Source of the DNA: an uncultured Porphyromonadaceae bacterium
GTDB lineage: Bacteria > Bacteroidota > Bacteroidia > Bacteroidales > Muribaculaceae
Assembly (NCBI GenBank): GCA_947175455.1
Contig: CAMWMW010000032.1
Span: forward strand, 1 to 9,331
Reading direction: 5' to 3'
Length of the DNA stretch: 9,331 nt
The notes beneath the pieces were generated by a model, which made no database searches, had not been told where the DNA came from, and was given only the letters and a program-made list of their open reading frames with translations. The first letter of the stretch is position 1, and each line of letters starts with the position of its first letter. Positions 7,464 through 9,331 of this stretch are shown here, piece after piece. The position numbers were made by a program, and so were the translations under genes.

Positions 7464-8321
7464 TCAGAATTCAGAGAAAAAGCGTGGTTTGATTACTATT
7501 CCCGCCCGCAGCCGGGACCGGAACTGGTTATAATCGAGCAGACACTCTCCATATCCGTTGTAATATTGCACAAATAGATATTGGTTGGATTTTTTGTGGA
7601 TTCGCCAGTTGAACTCGAAAATGGTGTTGAAATTGAAATTCCAGCCCATCCGTTTGACCAGCGTCAGCGACCAGCCGAATTTTTTGTCGGGAGTGGTCAC
7701 CGCGACTCCTCCCTGACAGATGCCGCAATATCTGAGAATGTCGCGGTTGTTTTCTCCGTCTATGATCGGAATCCAGAATTTCGCGTGCACCATCAGCCAT
7801 CTGTCGATGATTGTCGAGCCTGAGAACGTGATGCGGTTCCAGCTTCTTGATTCAAGACTGTCGCGCCCGTTGCTTTCGTGTTCGAGAAGAAGAGTGAACT
7901 TCCCCGCATATCTCCCCTTCGAGAAGAAAGGTATGGACCATCCGATTCCGGGGTTGAAATTCAGGTCATGCATCGGGAGTGATTTCTCGAAAACGTTCCA
8001 GAATGTCTTCTGGGTATACATGAGGAAAATGAACGAATTGCCCGGCAGTGTGGTCTTTGTCAGACGCTGTGCTATCGAGATCTGGAACTTCACATCTGAA
8101 TTGTGGCGTGTGGGCTTTGCTCCCACAGCCGTGCCGACTGTGAAATAGTTGTCCTTGAACAATCCGAAATATGGCGCGTTTATCAGCTCGTTGCGCAGCG
8201 AGTCTGTAAATCCCCGCTGGTGGTCTACCTTGATCAGCTGGGCATTCGTATTTACTGCTGAAATTGCAGATAATAAGAAAATTATAAACGTAAGATATTT
8301 TTTTATAGATATGTCTGCCAT
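7464..8321 (-). CDS. pldA: Outer membrane phospholipase A1 (OMPLA, PldA)
   Basis: 285 residues from the chosen start. OMPLA is a calcium-dependent beta-barrel enzyme that hydrolyses phospholipids misplaced in the outer leaflet of the outer membrane. Residues 1-27 are a signal peptide (SIKKYLTFIIFLLSAIS, ending NTNA/Q). The catalytic signature is complete: HESNG places His148 and Ser150, and SRSWNR places Asn162. The 14-residue His-to-Asn spacing equals that of E. coli PldA (mature His142, Ser144, Asn156). Further hallmarks are YNGYGECLLDYN, where E. coli has GYGESLIDYN, and a terminal Phe typical of barrel proteins. Length is close to the E. coli enzyme. ATGs at 8348 and 8333 are also in frame; I chose 8321 because the likely promoter at 8362-8392 would start RNA near 8355, leaving almost no leader for 8348. 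The gene heads a minus-strand run with the glycosyltransferase and mrp. Confidence 0.93.
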   Translation of the reverse strand: MADISIKKYLTFIIFLLSAISAVNTNAQLIKVDHQRGFTDSLRNELINAPYFGLFKDNYFTVGTAVGAKPTRHNSDVKFQISIAQRLTKTTLPGNSFIFLMYTQKTFWNVFEKSLPMHDLNFNPGIGWSIPFFSKGRYAGKFTLLLEHESNGRDSLESRSWNRITFSGSTIIDRWLMVHAKFWIPIIDGENNRDILRYCGICQGGVAVTTPDKKFGWSLTLVKRMGWNFNFNTIFEFNWRIHKKSNQYLFVQYYNGYGECLLDYNQFRSRLRAGIVIKPRFFSEF

Positions 8322-8361
8322 GATTTGATTCATGTTTTGTGGAACCATGGGTATTATAATA

Positions 8362-8392
8362 CAAAATTATTAAAAAATGATGATAAATGAAA
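8362..8392 (-). promoter_or_regulatory. Promoter for pldA, Bacteroidetes type
   Basis: Read on the minus strand, TTTC (8392-8389) and TAATTTTG (8369-8362) are 19 bp apart. The second element fits TAnnTTTG exactly and the first differs from TTTG in one base. Transcription would begin near 8355, giving a short A-rich leader to ATG 8333 or 8321. This is an assignment by consensus only. Confidence 0.55.
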
Positions 8393-8398
8393 TTAAAC

Positions 8399-8429
8399 TT
8401 GAAGATAATGGAATATGTTATTAATTTTG
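8399..8429 (+). promoter_or_regulatory. Promoter for the GH3-family gene, Bacteroidetes type
   Basis: TTG at 8399-8401 and TAATTTTG at 8422-8429 are 20 bp apart, matching the Bacteroidetes primary-sigma consensus. Transcription would begin near 8436, leaving a leader of about 58 bases before ATG 8494. Its -33 element lies about seven bases from the -33 element of the divergent pldA promoter, so a protein bound between them could affect both genes. Confidence 0.6.
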
Positions 8430-8470
8430 TACCCGTTTTTCAGGATTTTGCATCTGCCGAACCGCAGGGC

Positions 8471-8486
8471 AAGACCACAAGACCAC
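8471..8486 (+). repeat. Perfect tandem duplication of an 8-base unit in the GH3 leader
   Basis: AAGACCAC occurs twice without a gap, at 8471-8478 and 8479-8486. It ends eight bases before ATG 8494, so it sits in the ribosome-loading part of the presumed leader. Two copies are too few to call a phase-variable tract. Confidence 0.7.
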
Positions 8487-8493
8487 TGTGAGC

Positions 8494-9331
8494 ATGGATC
8501 TGACACCGCTTATTCGTCCATATTTTGTAAAGATCGCCCGTCGCACCGATTGCTGGGGCGAGTCGGGGAAAGATGTGCAGCTTGAGCAGCTGCGCTCCTT
8601 GCTCCGCAGGGCATCCGGATGTGAGGCAGGTCGGCGTTACGGCTTTTCGGAGCTTGCGAAAATGAAGAATCCGTATGCGGGGTTCTGTCAGCGTGTGCCT
8701 ATGTGCGAATACGAGCAGTTGCGTGCCGATGTGATGCGGATGATCCGTGGTGAAAAAGATGTTCTCTGGCGCGGCAGATGCCGGAACTTCGCCCAGTCGT
8801 CAGGAACCTCCGGGGGGAAATCGAAATATATTCCGGTCACTGAAGACAGTCTCCGGCGATGTCATTACAAAGGCGCCGCCGACAGTGTGGCGCATTATCT
8901 GCGAGCCAATCCTCACAGCCGCCTGTTCAGCGGCAAAGGGCTTGTGCTTGGCGGTTCTTTTGCCAATGAGCTCCACCTTGATGCCGGGGGCGCGAGGGTC
9001 GGAGATCTGAGTGCGACGCTTATCGACAGGATAAACCCGCTCGCCAATCTGTTTCGCGTTCCTGACAAACGCACTGCTCTCCTTTCTGACTGGTCGGTAA
9101 AACTTCCCGCTTTGGTAGCCACGTCCAAAGACGCTCACGTCACCAATATTTCCGGAGTGCCTTCATGGTTTCTTACTGTGGCGAAAGAGATAATCAAGGC
9201 AAGAGGGGTGGAGACACTTTCCGAGGCATGGCCCGATCTTGAGGTTTTCTTCCACGGCGGAATCTCTTTCGAACCGTATCGGGAGGAATACCGCCGTCTG
9301 ACGGATCCGTCGAAGATGCATTTTCTTGAGA
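8494..9331 (+). CDS. GH3 auxin-responsive family acyl-adenylating protein, 3' end outside the window
   Basis: 279 codons are visible without a stop before the window ends; bacterial members are about 500 residues, so roughly the C-terminal 40 percent is missing. GH3 proteins belong to the firefly-luciferase (ANL) adenylating superfamily; plant members activate acyl acids with ATP and join them to amino acids, while the role of Bacteroidetes members is not known to me. The ATP-binding phosphate loop is clear: AQSSGTSGGKSKYIPVT at residues 100-116. It is preceded by VPMCEYEQLRADV (68-80) and GEKDVLWRGR (86-95), and followed by NISGVPSWFLTVAKEII, a GH3 region. ATG 8494 is preferred; GTG 8488, two codons upstream, is an alternative. 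No other in-frame ATG lies between the promoter and 8494. The frame shows no break. The protein has no signal peptide and should be cytosolic. It is divergently transcribed from pldA. Confidence 0.9.
   Translation, partial: MDLTPLIRPYFVKIARRTDCWGESGKDVQLEQLRSLLRRASGCEAGRRYGFSELAKMKNPYAGFCQRVPMCEYEQLRADVMRMIRGEKDVLWRGRCRNFAQSSGTSGGKSKYIPVTEDSLRRCHYKGAADSVAHYLRANPHSRLFSGKGLVLGGSFANELHLDAGGARVGDLSATLIDRINPLANLFRVPDKRTALLSDWSVKLPALVATSKDAHVTNISGVPSWFLTVAKEIIKARGVETLSEAWPDLEVFFHGGISFEPYREEYRRLTDPSKMHFLE

Noticed and set aside
8800..9138. Antisense frame inside the GH3 gene
   Set aside because: It lies opposite a clear, uninterrupted GH3 coding frame and has no recognisable content.
1..9331. CRISPR array, mobile element, toxin-antitoxin or defence system
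   Set aside because: No spaced direct repeats, transposase or integrase motifs, or terminal inverted repeats are visible, and every stretch over 300 bases is filled by a supported gene.

Overview
The window reads as a gene-dense piece of a Bacteroidales chromosome. A gut Muribaculaceae-type host is my best guess, from the general look of the proteins and the moderate GC. The grounds for Bacteroidales are a PorZ-like protein with a C-terminal YPNPV domain (type IX secretion hallmark), a BspA-type leucine-rich repeat protein, a cysteine-free Mrp ATPase of the Bacteroidetes form, a bacterial GH3-family adenylating enzyme, and promoter motifs of the Bacteroidetes type (TTG or TTTG, 19-20 bp, TAnnTTTG). 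The family assignment is inference; no rRNA or tRNA is present to anchor it.

Left part (1-5094, plus strand): a tight run of four genes. It holds the 3' portion of rdgB (ITP/XTP pyrophosphatase), which carries an apparent one-base deletion, then porZ, then a BspA-like LRR protein, then trmB (tRNA m7G46 methyltransferase). rdgB and porZ overlap by 11 bp, and the next two junctions are both TGATG stop/start overlaps, so these genes are almost certainly co-transcribed and probably translationally coupled.

Middle part (5084-8321, minus strand): three genes, pldA (outer membrane phospholipase A), a membrane-anchored family 2 glycosyltransferase, and mrp (P-loop ATPase with an N-terminal MIP18/DUF59 domain). 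They read towards trmB; mrp and trmB converge and overlap by 11 bp at their 3' ends, leaving no room for an intergenic terminator. pldA and the glycosyltransferase are one base apart.

Right part: a 170-bp divergent control region (8322-8493) with back-to-back Bacteroidetes-type promoters for pldA and for a GH3-family gene on the plus strand. The GH3 gene runs off the end of the window after 279 codons.

Functionally the window mixes housekeeping (rdgB, trmB, mrp) with cell-envelope genes (porZ, LRR protein, pldA, glycosyltransferase). I see no mobile element, CRISPR array, phage gene or defence island, and nothing that clearly forms a new system. The most useful leads are the damaged rdgB, the cysteine-free Mrp, the missing acidic metal-site residue in the glycosyltransferase, and the undescribed LRR protein coupled to porZ.
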